Below are positions 36,962-44,903 of a stretch of DNA of 64,000 nt, one piece after another. Positions within the stretch are counted from its first letter, which is position 1. Each line of letters begins with the position of its first letter. A model generated the notes under the pieces. It had not been told where the DNA came from, did no database searches, and saw nothing but the letters and a program-made list of their open reading frames with translations. This DNA comes from Weissella cibaria KACC 11862 (GTDB taxonomy: Bacteria > Bacillota > Bacilli > Lactobacillales > Lactobacillaceae), in the NCBI RefSeq assembly GCF_000193635.1, contig NZ_AEKT01000004.1, positions 1 to 64,000 on the forward strand, in the 5' to 3' direction. The position numbers and the translations under genes were made by a program.

Positions 36962-38224
36962 TTATTTTTTCAAAATTAACTTAGACGTTGTAATCGCCAA
37001 AACAACCGATAGTCCCATTGGCAAAAGCGCTGAGTAATCCATGTGCGTCACTTCAAACATCATAAACAATGCCATCAGTGGCGCTTGTTGCGAGGCTGAC
37101 AACAAAGCCGTTGCCCCGATAACCGCCGCCTGATCAATCGATGCGCCTGGCATCATCATGACGTAGACAAAGCCCAAGATGGCACCAAATGATCCACCAA
37201 TTCCAATCGATGGCGCCAGCGTACCACCATAGGCACCCGCTTTCAGCGTGAAGACTGTAATGACCGCTTTCAAAATCATGCCAATTGCGAGCATCCCAAT
37301 CAGCTTCGTGCTTTCATTGTTAATCGCCAATTCAGCTAGACCACGCCCATTTCCCATAATCTGTGGGAAGAAGTAGGCCACGATACCCGTTGCAAGGGCG
37401 GCTAATGGCAGTTGCCACAAAACTTGCACTCGCTTAGCTTTCGCCTTGCCGCCTGCCCACTGGAACGCCTTGCGGAAATAGGCTCCCGCAATTCCCATAA
37501 TTGGGCCAACCACAATAACGAATGGCAACATCTTCAAATCAAAATGCCGATCAGCCACAAAATAATAGGGGTGAAAGCCCTTGATTGACGCACCAACTAA
37601 CATGGCAATCAATGACATACCTAAACTAACTGATACGGAACGCTTCGATACGTTCTTGTGCAGAATCTCCACCGCAAACAGCATTCCCGTAATCGGCGCA
37701 ATATAGATTCCCGCGAAACCAGCGCCGGCTGCTGCGGCAATCAACAAGCGACGGTCATCTGCTGTTAACGTATCAAGGTGCCACTTGGCCAATAGCATTT
37801 CCCAACGTTGGGCAAGCAAGGCACCCATTTCACGTGGCGCTAGTTCACGCCCAACTGAACCACCGGTTGCCACATAAAATACCTGAGTAACAGCGTGAAG
37901 GATTGACGCACCCAATGGCATCGTCTCACCTTCAAGTGCTTTATTAATCCCTACTGTTGGCTTCATCTTCGTTTGCACAATGAACCACAAACCAGCCGCA
38001 ATAATTCCACCAATTGTGACTGACAACAAGCGTTGCGTCCCAGCTGCATGAATGGCAACAGGCACCAACGTATTCTCCTCAAACCCCAAGAAGAAATGCT
38101 CAATCACATCTAAAAATAGACTTAGTACGACAGAACTCAGTCCCACAATTACCCCAAGTACCACAGTAGATAACGCCAAGACCCCCATCTTTTGACGCTC
38201 AGTATAAGTCTCCGATTGTTCCAT
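36962..38224 (-). CDS. CLC-family chloride channel or antiporter
   Basis: A 420-residue protein with the CLC fold of about 16 membrane helices. The filter region carries GGSVGRELAPREMGA, keeping the GRE with its gating glutamate, and GFAGIYIAPITGMLFAVE and GGTLAPSIGIGGSFG. The standard GREGP is altered to GRELAP, a form seen in other lactic acid bacteria. Channel or proton-coupled exchange cannot be decided by eye. Confidence 0.88.
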   Translation of the reverse strand: MEQSETYTERQKMGVLALSTVVLGVIVGLSSVVLSLFLDVIEHFFLGFEENTLVPVAIHAAGTQRLLSVTIGGIIAAGLWFIVQTKMKPTVGINKALEGETMPLGASILHAVTQVFYVATGGSVGRELAPREMGALLAQRWEMLLAKWHLDTLTADDRRLLIAAAAGAGFAGIYIAPITGMLFAVEILHKNVSKRSVSVSLGMSLIAMLVGASIKGFHPYYFVADRHFDLKMLPFVIVVGPIMGIAGAYFRKAFQWAGGKAKAKRVQVLWQLPLAALATGIVAYFFPQIMGNGRGLAELAINNESTKLIGMLAIGMILKAVITVFTLKAGAYGGTLAPSIGIGGSFGAILGFVYVMMMPGASIDQAAVIGATALLSASQQAPLMALFMMFEVTHMDYSALLPMGLSVVLAITTSKLILKK

Positions 38225-38323
38225 CGTTACTACCTCATCTCAACAATAATTACAAAAAGTCATTATAACACGTTAGTTAACCCTGCTCCGGAATTCCGGC
38301 AATTGATCTGACGCATGTCAATT

Positions 38324-38366
38324 AAAAAAACAGTTATCCAACACCTAATTGGCGTTAGATAACTGT
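38324..38366 (-). terminator. Terminator of the XRE-methyltransferase operon
   Basis: ACAGTTATC pairs with GATAACTGT with extra inner pairing; seven U residues follow on the minus strand. Confidence 0.82.
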
Positions 38367-38377
38367 CAATATCATCA

Positions 38378-39220
38378 CTATTCAACAACGTAGACACGTT
38401 CATCAATTAAATCAAATGACGTGTGGTGAGCATTTAATGCCGCCACTTCATGTAACGTCGCCTCTTGCCAAAAGACATCTGAATCCGTCGCACCATCTTT
38501 TTCGCCGATGACCAATAAATCAAAATCAAAGCGATATCGGTTATCGCGGATATACTGTAAGACTTGCCAGTCAGCGTCCGTGGTATCGGGCGCCCAACTC
38601 ATAATCACGGTGGCCACGTTTTCGCCGTAACTATCCAACGCCGCAATCGCATCTAAGTTTTCAACGTCAGTAACTGGCTTGGCAGTCGTTGGATCTGGTT
38701 GCGTACGCCAGTCCTCATTGTCAGTCGCAATAATCGTTTGCGCTGGGGAAACTGCGCGAAGTCCAGCCGAAATATAACCATGGCCCGCCATAATTTCTAG
38801 GACGGGTAGACCATTTGTGTACGCTGACAGATCTTGAATAAACGCGTTCGACACATACGCATACATACTAAAGTACTCGATTAACGCATCTCGCAAATGA
38901 CGGAGCATAAAATCAACGTCTGCCAACGGTTCCGTCAAAGTTTGCCAGAGGGCATTACCCTTCGTGGCGTCGTTCGGATATGTTTTTAAAACATATTGTT
39001 CTAATTCTGCCACCACCGACTCTGGGATTTCCATAGTCGGTAACGCACTTGGTAAGAGCCCATTATTTAAATCATTAATCGTCGCCACGGCTTGTTCAAT
39101 CAAGTGCTTGATGGTGGGGATGTTTTGATAACGGTCCAAATATGGCAACAGCTCACTAAGATAATCTATCTCAGTGAGCTGTCGGCCAGATCCAAACCGA
39201 ATTGTTTGGTTCGTTGTCAT
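38378..39220 (-). CDS. Putative SAM-dependent methyltransferase-like protein
   Basis: A 280-residue protein. A helical N-terminal half is followed by a Rossmann-like region: VLEIMAGHGYISAGL (motif I), IIATDNEDW (motif II acid) and VIMSWAPDTTDADW (motif IV region). The substrate is unknown. It is transcribed with an XRE regulator 18 bases upstream. Confidence 0.6.
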   Translation of the reverse strand: MTTNQTIRFGSGRQLTEIDYLSELLPYLDRYQNIPTIKHLIEQAVATINDLNNGLLPSALPTMEIPESVVAELEQYVLKTYPNDATKGNALWQTLTEPLADVDFMLRHLRDALIEYFSMYAYVSNAFIQDLSAYTNGLPVLEIMAGHGYISAGLRAVSPAQTIIATDNEDWRTQPDPTTAKPVTDVENLDAIAALDSYGENVATVIMSWAPDTTDADWQVLQYIRDNRYRFDFDLLVIGEKDGATDSDVFWQEATLHEVAALNAHHTSFDLIDERVYVVE

Positions 39221-39238
39221 ATCGTTTCCTCTAATTGG

Positions 39239-39640
39239 TTAGAAAAGACTCTCTTGATGGTTACTTCGCACATCGTCATCTGACGTAAACGAAACTGGGT
39301 TCAAGTATGAATTAACATACTGGAAAATATCAAACCGTTGCTGGTCAGTCAAAGGCTTACCGTTAAAATCGATTTCCTTACCTGACAGGAACAGCAAAGA
39401 CAAATCCGTCTTCTCTGACATGGCGCGACCAACCAGAAAATCCATAGATACATTAAAGAAGTCCGCTAACTTGCGTACTTCAATGTACGATGGTGATCGA
39501 TCACCACGCTCCCAGTTTCCGATTTGCGCGGCTGTATTTGGTTTTTGCCCCGGCTCGAGATGCTTATTCATCTCTTCTGCCAAGGTTTCCAATGTGATAT
39601 TGCGTCCTTTACGCAACTCACGCAGACGATCTGGAAACAT
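39239..39640 (-). CDS. XRE-family transcription regulator
   Basis: A 133-residue protein. The N-terminal helix-turn-helix (about 4-66) contains RNITLETLAEEMN and AAQIGNWERGDRSPSYIEV. The C-terminal half has no recognised domain and no membrane segment. CGGAG lies about 10 bases before the ATG. It precedes and probably regulates the methyltransferase-like gene; this is inference. Confidence 0.8.
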   Translation of the reverse strand: MFPDRLRELRKGRNITLETLAEEMNKHLEPGQKPNTAAQIGNWERGDRSPSYIEVRKLADFFNVSMDFLVGRAMSEKTDLSLLFLSGKEIDFNGKPLTDQQRFDIFQYVNSYLNPVSFTSDDDVRSNHQESLF

Positions 39641-39741
39641 GTGCGTTGTACTCCGTTCTCACTAAAATAATCGTAAGCCGCGTTAAACGCCGTTTACTTC
39701 TCTATTTTAACGAACATTCAACTATTTTTCCACACCCAAAT

Positions 39742-39768
39742 TGTGGATAAAGGCTTATTTTATCCACA
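39742..39768. promoter_or_regulatory. Inverted pair of perfect DnaA boxes
   Basis: TGTGGATAA (39742-39750) and TTATCCACA (39760-39768) are both exact matches to the DnaA box, in opposite orientation with a 9-base gap. They lie between rlmA and the upstream region of the XRE gene. The pair can also form a 10-bp hairpin, but no U-tract follows on the minus strand. Confidence 0.55.
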
Positions 39769-39777
39769 CGCTGTGAA

Positions 39778-40626
39778 TTACTGTTTCACTGTCAAGACAA
39801 CCACGTTAACTGTCACAGCTGGCAAGGGGGTTGCTTCCGCTGCGGCTTGGGCTTCTGGCCGAGCTCCCCAGTGAAGTGGCGTCATGTGTAACAGGTCAAC
39901 ATACAGGTCCGCTGGAATTGGCCATTGATAAGAAATTTCTTTTTGTGTAGCCGTAGGATAGTTCTCCATAAAGCGATCAACCACTTTTTGGTTACTGTAA
40001 GTATGATTTGGTGAATCAACTGGATAAAGCATTTCACGTAATTCATGCAAGTAACCTGACGCTGGTACGACTTTGACCAACGTTCCCTCAGGCGCCAGGA
40101 CACGCTTGAATTCTTCGTACGCACTTGGTGAAAAGAATTCAACGATACTATCAAAACTATCGTCATTAAATGGCAAGTTCGCCAAATCTGCAACCGCAAA
40201 GAACGCGTCCGTCTCAAGCTGCGTCGCTAGGTTAACCCCTGCCTTTGAAATATCAAACCCAATCCCAGTGTCGATGTTGCCACGCTTCGCAAGTAACCGG
40301 GCAAACGGCGTTCCCTCACCCGTACCGACATCCATAATGCGTTGGGCAGTCGTTGGCAATGCTTCATTGACAGCATCGACAATGCCATCAAATAGTCCAG
40401 CCGTTAGCACCCGACGACGCGCTGCCAACATAGCATCATCGTATTCCGTGTTCACCGCGTGGTTCAAAAAGTAGAGTGTGCCCTTCTTATTGATATCAAG
40501 CCGGTGGTTATGCGCACAAACCAAGCTGTTGCCTTCTACGTGATCATAGGGTTCACCGTCAACGGTACAACGGAACATGTCGAGATGTTCCGTCACGAAG
40601 TGTGTCCCTTTTTCAATTTTCTTCAT
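39778..40626 (-). CDS. 23S rRNA guanine-N1 methyltransferase RlmA-like
   Basis: A 282-residue RlmA-family enzyme that methylates G745 or G748 of 23S rRNA. The N-terminal zinc module shows C20, D23, C37 and H41 where the family has C-x2-C...C-x3-H. The SAM motif is IMDVGTGEGTPFA, followed by FDSIVEFFSPSAYEEFKRVL. Position G748 methylation affects tylosin binding in other Gram-positives. It overlaps the TetR gene by 14 bases. Confidence 0.88.
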   Translation of the reverse strand: MKKIEKGTHFVTEHLDMFRCTVDGEPYDHVEGNSLVCAHNHRLDINKKGTLYFLNHAVNTEYDDAMLAARRRVLTAGLFDGIVDAVNEALPTTAQRIMDVGTGEGTPFARLLAKRGNIDTGIGFDISKAGVNLATQLETDAFFAVADLANLPFNDDSFDSIVEFFSPSAYEEFKRVLAPEGTLVKVVPASGYLHELREMLYPVDSPNHTYSNQKVVDRFMENYPTATQKEISYQWPIPADLYVDLLHMTPLHWGARPEAQAAAEATPLPAVTVNVVVLTVKQ

Positions 40627-41206
40627 GTCGTTCCTCTTTCATCGCTAACCAAAGCATGGCATATACTTGGTCAAAGTCTGCTTCATTTTCCGTCGTTAAA
40701 GCCCGTTGTCGGACATAAGTCACAATCGTGCTAAAAGCCATCGTCATAAATACCTGGACTGGCATGTTGCGCAAGTCGCCCTTTGCAACACCTGCTTGCA
40801 ACATGTCTGCGACAATATTTTGCTGGGCATCTGCCGGATCGGCAGGTGTTGTGTTAAAGACTGGGCTATCTGGTAATTGCTTAATTTGTGACACAGTTGT
40901 TAACGTGTCTGGTTTAGTTACCGCGATATGATACAACATTCGTAACCACGCACGCACTTGACCAGCAGTCGTTGGCTCAGCGGTAATCATCGTTGTGATT
41001 GATTGCCGCATAATCGCCTGTTCATGTTCAAACACCTGCAACAACATGTCTGATTTATTTTTAAAATAAATGTAGATATTTGACTGCGAAATGCCAACGG
41101 CTTTGGCAACTTTAGTCGTTGATAGACTGGCCGCACCTTCCGTCACAATAATCTTAATGGCAGCCTGAATAATCGTCTCATATTTTGTCTCGTCTTTTTT
41201 CTTCAT
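40613..41206 (-). CDS. TetR-family transcription regulator
   Basis: A 197-residue protein. The N-terminal helix-turn-helix reads LSTTKVAKAVGISQSNIYIYF. The C-terminal ligand domain is unassigned. The start ATG has no obvious Shine-Dalgarno sequence, and a TTGCCG-N17-TATATT promoter candidate ends almost at the ATG, so the mRNA may be leaderless. Divergent from the NAD(P)-binding gene, it likely binds the two repeats at 41250-41304. Confidence 0.85.
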   Translation of the reverse strand: MKKKDETKYETIIQAAIKIIVTEGAASLSTTKVAKAVGISQSNIYIYFKNKSDMLLQVFEHEQAIMRQSITTMITAEPTTAGQVRAWLRMLYHIAVTKPDTLTTVSQIKQLPDSPVFNTTPADPADAQQNIVADMLQAGVAKGDLRNMPVQVFMTMAFSTIVTYVRQRALTTENEADFDQVYAMLWLAMKEERHEEN

Positions 41207-41243
41207 GCTATTAATATAAACGCTTTACGTTGAAACGGCAATG

Positions 41244-41272
41244 TTGACAAAAGATAAGTCTATCTCTTATAC
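41244..41272 (+). promoter_or_regulatory. Promoter of the NmrA-like gene
   Basis: TTGACA (41244-41249), a 17-base spacer and TTATAC (41267-41272). The first operator repeat fills the spacer. Confidence 0.68.
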
Positions 41273-41304
41273 TGATTACACATTAAAGATAAGTCTATCT
41301 CTTA
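41250..41304. promoter_or_regulatory. Two TetR-type operator repeats
   Basis: The 20-mer AAAGATAAGTCTATCTCTTA occurs exactly twice, at 41250-41269 and 41285-41304. Each contains the dyad AGATA-4-TATCT. The first copy lies between -35 and -10, the second just after the start point. Binding would block initiation. The divergent TetR gene is the obvious binder. Confidence 0.7.
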
Positions 41305-41326
41305 AAGAGAGTGAAGGAGAATTATT

Positions 41327-42202
41327 ATGAAAATCGCGATGCTTGGATCCCTCGGAAACATTAACCGGGTTGTGATTCCCGAATTAATTGCCGCTGGGCA
41401 CGAGGTTACTGTAATGACCTCATCAGCGGAACGAGTTGCGGGTATTGCAGAATTGGGTGCCCACGCAGTTGTTGGTGATATCACTGATTTGGACAGCCTT
41501 GTAGCAACTTTAACTGGTGCTGACGTTGCTTATCTCATGTTGACTGGTCGCGCCAACGGTAGCTTAGTTGCTCACGGAGAAAAAGTTGGCCAGTTGTTTA
41601 AAAGCGCTTTGCTAAAGACTGGTGTGACCCGTGTCGTTAATTTGAGTAGTGTCGGTGCTGACCAGGGTCCTGAAATCGGCGCTTTGTACGTTTACAATAT
41701 CATCGAGAAGATGCTTGCAAGTTTATCAATCGACATCACGTTCATTCGTCCAGTAGCGTTTTACGGTAACTTAATGAGCACCATTCAAACAATCAAAAAT
41801 CAACAAGCCATTATCAATAATTTTCCTGCTAGTCACCGCAATGCCTACGTCTGGCCAGCAGATATCGCAGCGACCGTTGTTGACGCCATTTTGCACCCAG
41901 TTGCTGGTAAAACGGTTCGTTATGTCGTTTCAGATATGTTTACTGGCGACGAACTCGTGGCCGCTTTGCGTGAGACCTTGGGCCTGCCTGAGTTGAAATG
42001 GGTTGAAATTTCTGACGAACAAGCTTTGGCCAACATGACAGCTGCGGGGATGCCTGAAGCTGTTGCGACTGAATTTGTTAAGTTGGGCGCATCACAACGT
42101 TCTGAAACGGCGTACACTGATTTGTTAACCCACCTACCTGAATTTGGCGCGTTCAAATTGGCTGATTTCATGCCAATTTACAAGGCTGCCTACGAACGCT
42201 AA
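41327..42202 (+). CDS. NmrA-like NAD(P)-binding protein
   Basis: A 291-residue atypical short-chain dehydrogenase (SDR a5/NmrA type). The Rossmann start reads MLGSLGNINRVVIPELIAAG, followed by GDITDLDSL and VNLSSVGAD. Proteins of this type include quinone reductases and redox sensors. Regulation by the divergent TetR protein is predicted from the operators. AAGGAG lies 7 bases before the ATG. Confidence 0.8.
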   Translation: MKIAMLGSLGNINRVVIPELIAAGHEVTVMTSSAERVAGIAELGAHAVVGDITDLDSLVATLTGADVAYLMLTGRANGSLVAHGEKVGQLFKSALLKTGVTRVVNLSSVGADQGPEIGALYVYNIIEKMLASLSIDITFIRPVAFYGNLMSTIQTIKNQQAIINNFPASHRNAYVWPADIAATVVDAILHPVAGKTVRYVVSDMFTGDELVAALRETLGLPELKWVEISDEQALANMTAAGMPEAVATEFVKLGASQRSETAYTDLLTHLPEFGAFKLADFMPIYKAAYER

Positions 42203-42284
42203 AAAAGTCTGGGACACAATTCTCTGTCTCAGACTCAAAAGCCGCCAATCTCCCGATTTAAAATCGGAGGACTGGCGGCTTTTA
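42203..42284. terminator. Tandem bidirectional terminator hairpins
   Basis: Two hairpins in a row: AGTCTGGGACA / TGTCTCAGACT (42206-42234) and AAAAGCCGCCA / TGGCGGCTTTT (42237-42283), the latter with an inner CCGATTT/AAATCGG stem. The GTCTGGGACA hairpin is a motif often seen between genes of lactobacilli. It separates convergent genes. Confidence 0.82.
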
Positions 42285-42342
42285 AACGTGTTCCGAAAGG
42301 CTGAACCCTTAATATAACGCCTCTCGTCTCACTCTCTTTAAT

Positions 42343-42864
42343 TTACTCAGGTGCATCCAAATCAAGATCATACGCGACCCGATCACCAGCTAATTGGCCA
42401 CGATAGGTAAAGCCACGTCGCGCGATGATTGCCTGCATCTTTTTATTCTTGGCATGGGTATCAATGCGCAGATACGTTAGTCCTTTCGTCCGGGCTGTTT
42501 CAAATAAGTGCGTAAATAGCGCTGTAGACAGATGGTAGCCTTGATGTTGGAAAGATACCGCCATTCGATGAATAATGGCATATGGACGTCTTTTCGTGGG
42601 ATATAACCACCGACCGCCCTGAAGGCGTTGGTAGTTCACATCCTTTTCTTGCCATAAGGTTGCGGTTGCGACAACTTCATCGCCAAGTAATAACACATAC
42701 GCATAACCTTTTGCGATATCTGCTTTGATAATTTCTGGGGATGGGTAACCATTATCCCACTGTGGATTCTGGTCAATCGACATCACGGCCTTTGCATCTG
42801 CAATAATTTGCCAGATGGCATCGGCGTCAGCCATGGTCGCCTGTCGGTAAGTTATTGTTGCCAT
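42343..42864 (-). CDS. GNAT family N-acetyltransferase
   Basis: A 173-residue GNAT protein. The N-terminal strand reads ITYRQATMADADAIW, and the acetyl-CoA region is MAVSFQHQGYHLSTALF. The substrate is unknown. No operon partners. Confidence 0.82.
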   Translation of the reverse strand: MATITYRQATMADADAIWQIIADAKAVMSIDQNPQWDNGYPSPEIIKADIAKGYAYVLLLGDEVVATATLWQEKDVNYQRLQGGRWLYPTKRRPYAIIHRMAVSFQHQGYHLSTALFTHLFETARTKGLTYLRIDTHAKNKKMQAIIARRGFTYRGQLAGDRVAYDLDLDAPE

Positions 42865-42977
42865 TGGTAGTCCTCACTTCCGTCGAGTAGTACCATTATA
42901 CGCCGGATTAATCCCATAATTCCCAACAGTTTCGTCACAACTAACGCGCATAATAACATCAGTCATAATAATGATTC

Positions 42978-43040
42978 GCGGTGAATCCCATCACCGCGCC
43001 TTCTTTCACCACCAGGTACTCCTTGCCTGGTGGTTTTTTA
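42978..43040 (+). ncRNA. Candidate plus-strand small RNA ending in a terminator
   Basis: Two hairpins follow each other: GCGGTGA/TCACCGC (42978-42997) and ACCACCAGG/CCTGGTGGT (43008-43034) with a T6 tract on the plus strand only. No plus-strand gene precedes them within 600 bases, since the neighbour at 42343-42864 is on the other strand. A promoter is not convincing, with only a CATAAT element near 42964. The RNA would end exactly at the stop codon of the minus-strand 49-residue gene. Confidence 0.4.
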
Positions 43041-43187
43041 CATGCTAAACGCCGTGGAAATCAGCACCCAAAGGACAATTAGTACCCCAATTCCTAACAG
43101 AAATAGCCCCAAGTAAAACCAAGCTGTTACTATAAACAGTAACAATGCCCATGGCAGTAGCAATATCTTTTTAATTATGTCCCACAT
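43038..43187 (-). CDS. Small membrane protein, 49 residues
   Basis: A short gene encoding an almost wholly hydrophobic protein. A start MWDIIKKILLLPW is followed by two membrane segments (about 8-22 and 24-46). AAGG lies 6 bases before the ATG, with GGGAG further up. No recognised family. Confidence 0.5.
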   Translation of the reverse strand: MWDIIKKILLLPWALLLFIVTAWFYLGLFLLGIGVLIVLWVLISTAFSM

Positions 43188-43247
43188 AACGAACCTTATC
43201 TCCCAATTATAGAAGTCCAGACCACTAATCTGTTCATATTTTTAAGT

Positions 43248-43397
43248 CTACTTCTTATCGTGATCAGCTAATAATTGCATTAAATCGTGATGATCATGTA
43301 CAAATTTCTTAATCGCCGTGTCATTTAGTTCATCACCCCTTAGTCGATCCAGGGATTCTTTCTTTCCGCGTTTCAATAAATCGTCATGTTCATCCAT
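43248..43397 (-). CDS. Small soluble protein, 49 residues
   Basis: A short gene starting MDEHDDLLKRGKKESL and ending ADHDKK, charged and helical, with several His and Asp residues. AAGGAG lies 11 bases before the ATG. TTGATT-N18-TATTGT upstream is a possible promoter. It is 60 bases before the small membrane protein gene and may share a transcript. Not recognised. Confidence 0.5.
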   Translation of the reverse strand: MDEHDDLLKRGKKESLDRLRGDELNDTAIKKFVHDHHDLMQLLADHDKK

Positions 43398-43497
43398 TAA
43401 CTGACTAACTCCTTATTCCAATAACAATACAATCTAACATCAATTAAAATCAATCATATATATTACACCAATTCCAAAGATATGATAAGTGCAAAAT

Positions 43498-43543
43498 AAA
43501 AATGCTACACGGCCAGTCATCTCGACTGCCATGTAGCATTTTT
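43498..43543. terminator. Terminator of the alcohol dehydrogenase gene
   Basis: AAAATGCTACA pairs with TGTAGCATTTT with further inner pairing, flanked by A and T tracts on both sides. Confidence 0.85.
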
Positions 43544-43551
43544 AATAACAA

Positions 43552-44751
43552 TTAATCTTCGAAACCATCTGTCGTCATTGATGCTTGGTACAAAGCCACA
43601 ACATCATCGACCGTCAAGTTCACGTAACCACCTTCTTGGTCCAAACGACCAATCTTAACAGCTGATTCAGCCATTGCACGGAAGTTCGTGTCATCAGTGA
43701 TTTCGACACCTTGCAACGTCATTGGAATGTCCAAAGACTTAATCCAGTCATACGTTGCTTGGATTGCCTTTTCAGCAACCACTTGATCGTCATCGCCTTG
43801 AATTGACCAAACGTTGCGACCGAAACGGGCGAACTTAGCAACCGTTTCAGCTGACAAAGCACGCTTCATCCAACGTGGCGTCAAAATTCCCAAACCAACA
43901 CCGTGAGTGATGTCGTAGTAAGCTGACAATTCGTGCTCGATAGGGTGCACTGTCCAGCCGTTTACGTTACCTGAACGAACCAAGCCGTTCAAGGCCATCG
44001 TTGACGCCCACATCAAGTTAGCACGTGCTTCATAGTGGTCAGGCGTTGCCAAAGCAACTGGCGCCCACTTGATAACTGCACGCATCATGCCTTCAATCAT
44101 ACCGTCTGAAATATCCGTATCGTTTGCACGATCGAAATATTGCTCAGTCAAGTGTGAGAAAATGTCGAATGAGCCAGCGGCTGTTTGCCACTTAGAAACT
44201 GAGTACGTCAATTGTGGATCCAAGAATGACACAGCGGGTGTGTTTGGTCCGTACGTACCAACCTTGACCTTTAGCTCTGGGTTTGAGATAACAGAACCAG
44301 GGTTCATCTCAGTTCCCGTTGCAGCCAATGTCAAAATGTCGACAACTGGCAATTGATCAATGTTTTGACGTGACTTGGCACCGCGGTCGGCCACCAAATC
44401 CCAAGCGTCACCATCATAGAACTTAGCTGATGCAATGACCTTAGATGCGTCAATAACTGATCCACCACCAACAGCCAAGATAACATCGATATCGTGTTCC
44501 TTAGCCAAACGTTGTCCTTCGCGAACTGAATCGATCTTTGGGTTTGGAGCGATACCTGTCAATTCGACAACGTTCAACCCTTCCAAAGCCTTCATCACAC
44601 GCTCATACAAACCTGAACGCTTAATTGACCCACCACCGTAAGCCAACAAAACATTTTGACCATATTGCGCAACAGCGTCGTGCAATTCCTCGTCAATGTG
44701 GTTCTTTCCAAAGCGAATATCCGTCTTATTTACAAAGCGAAAATCTTCCAT
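43552..44751 (-). CDS. Iron-containing alcohol dehydrogenase (YqhD/BdhA type)
   Basis: A 399-residue group III alcohol or aldehyde reductase. The nucleotide loop is GGGSVIDASK, with metal ligands in GSFDIFSHLTEQ (Asp, His) and HPIEHELSAYYDITHGVGL (two His). YqhD-like enzymes use NADPH to reduce short aldehydes and are linked to detoxification of reactive aldehydes. The gene is monocistronic and has a MerR-type promoter, fitting induction by such compounds. Confidence 0.88.
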   Translation of the reverse strand: MEDFRFVNKTDIRFGKNHIDEELHDAVAQYGQNVLLAYGGGSIKRSGLYERVMKALEGLNVVELTGIAPNPKIDSVREGQRLAKEHDIDVILAVGGGSVIDASKVIASAKFYDGDAWDLVADRGAKSRQNIDQLPVVDILTLAATGTEMNPGSVISNPELKVKVGTYGPNTPAVSFLDPQLTYSVSKWQTAAGSFDIFSHLTEQYFDRANDTDISDGMIEGMMRAVIKWAPVALATPDHYEARANLMWASTMALNGLVRSGNVNGWTVHPIEHELSAYYDITHGVGLGILTPRWMKRALSAETVAKFARFGRNVWSIQGDDDQVVAEKAIQATYDWIKSLDIPMTLQGVEITDDTNFRAMAESAVKIGRLDQEGGYVNLTVDDVVALYQASMTTDGFED

Positions 44752-44800
44752 CTTAACATACCTCCGTTATTCGGTAGCTCAACCAATATTGCAAGAGTAT

Positions 44801-44831
44801 ACTATACACCTTAAACCATGGTTCAAGTCAA
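44801..44831 (-). promoter_or_regulatory. MerR-type promoter with long spacer
   Basis: On the minus strand TTGACT (44826-44831) and TATAGT (44801-44806) are 19 bases apart. A near-perfect palindrome CTTGAACCATGGTTTAAG (44810-44827, one mismatched pair) sits between them. Overlong spacers with a central dyad starting CTTGA are the hallmark of promoters activated by MerR proteins through DNA distortion. No merR gene is in the window. Confidence 0.62.
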
Positions 44832-44903
44832 GTCACCACTTTTACACGGTCGCCACATATTATTCAAATTTCGACTATATGCTAACAGTATTGGAGGTAC
44901 CTC

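Noticed and set aside
39742-39768. The DnaA-box pair as a rho-independent terminator of rlmA
   Set aside because: The stem is followed on the minus strand by CAATTTGGG, without a U-tract directly after it.
42971-43048. A 25-codon plus-strand frame starting ATGATTCGCGG
   Set aside because: Its codons coincide with the two hairpins and the terminator T-tract, and no ribosome-binding site precedes it; better explained as structured RNA.
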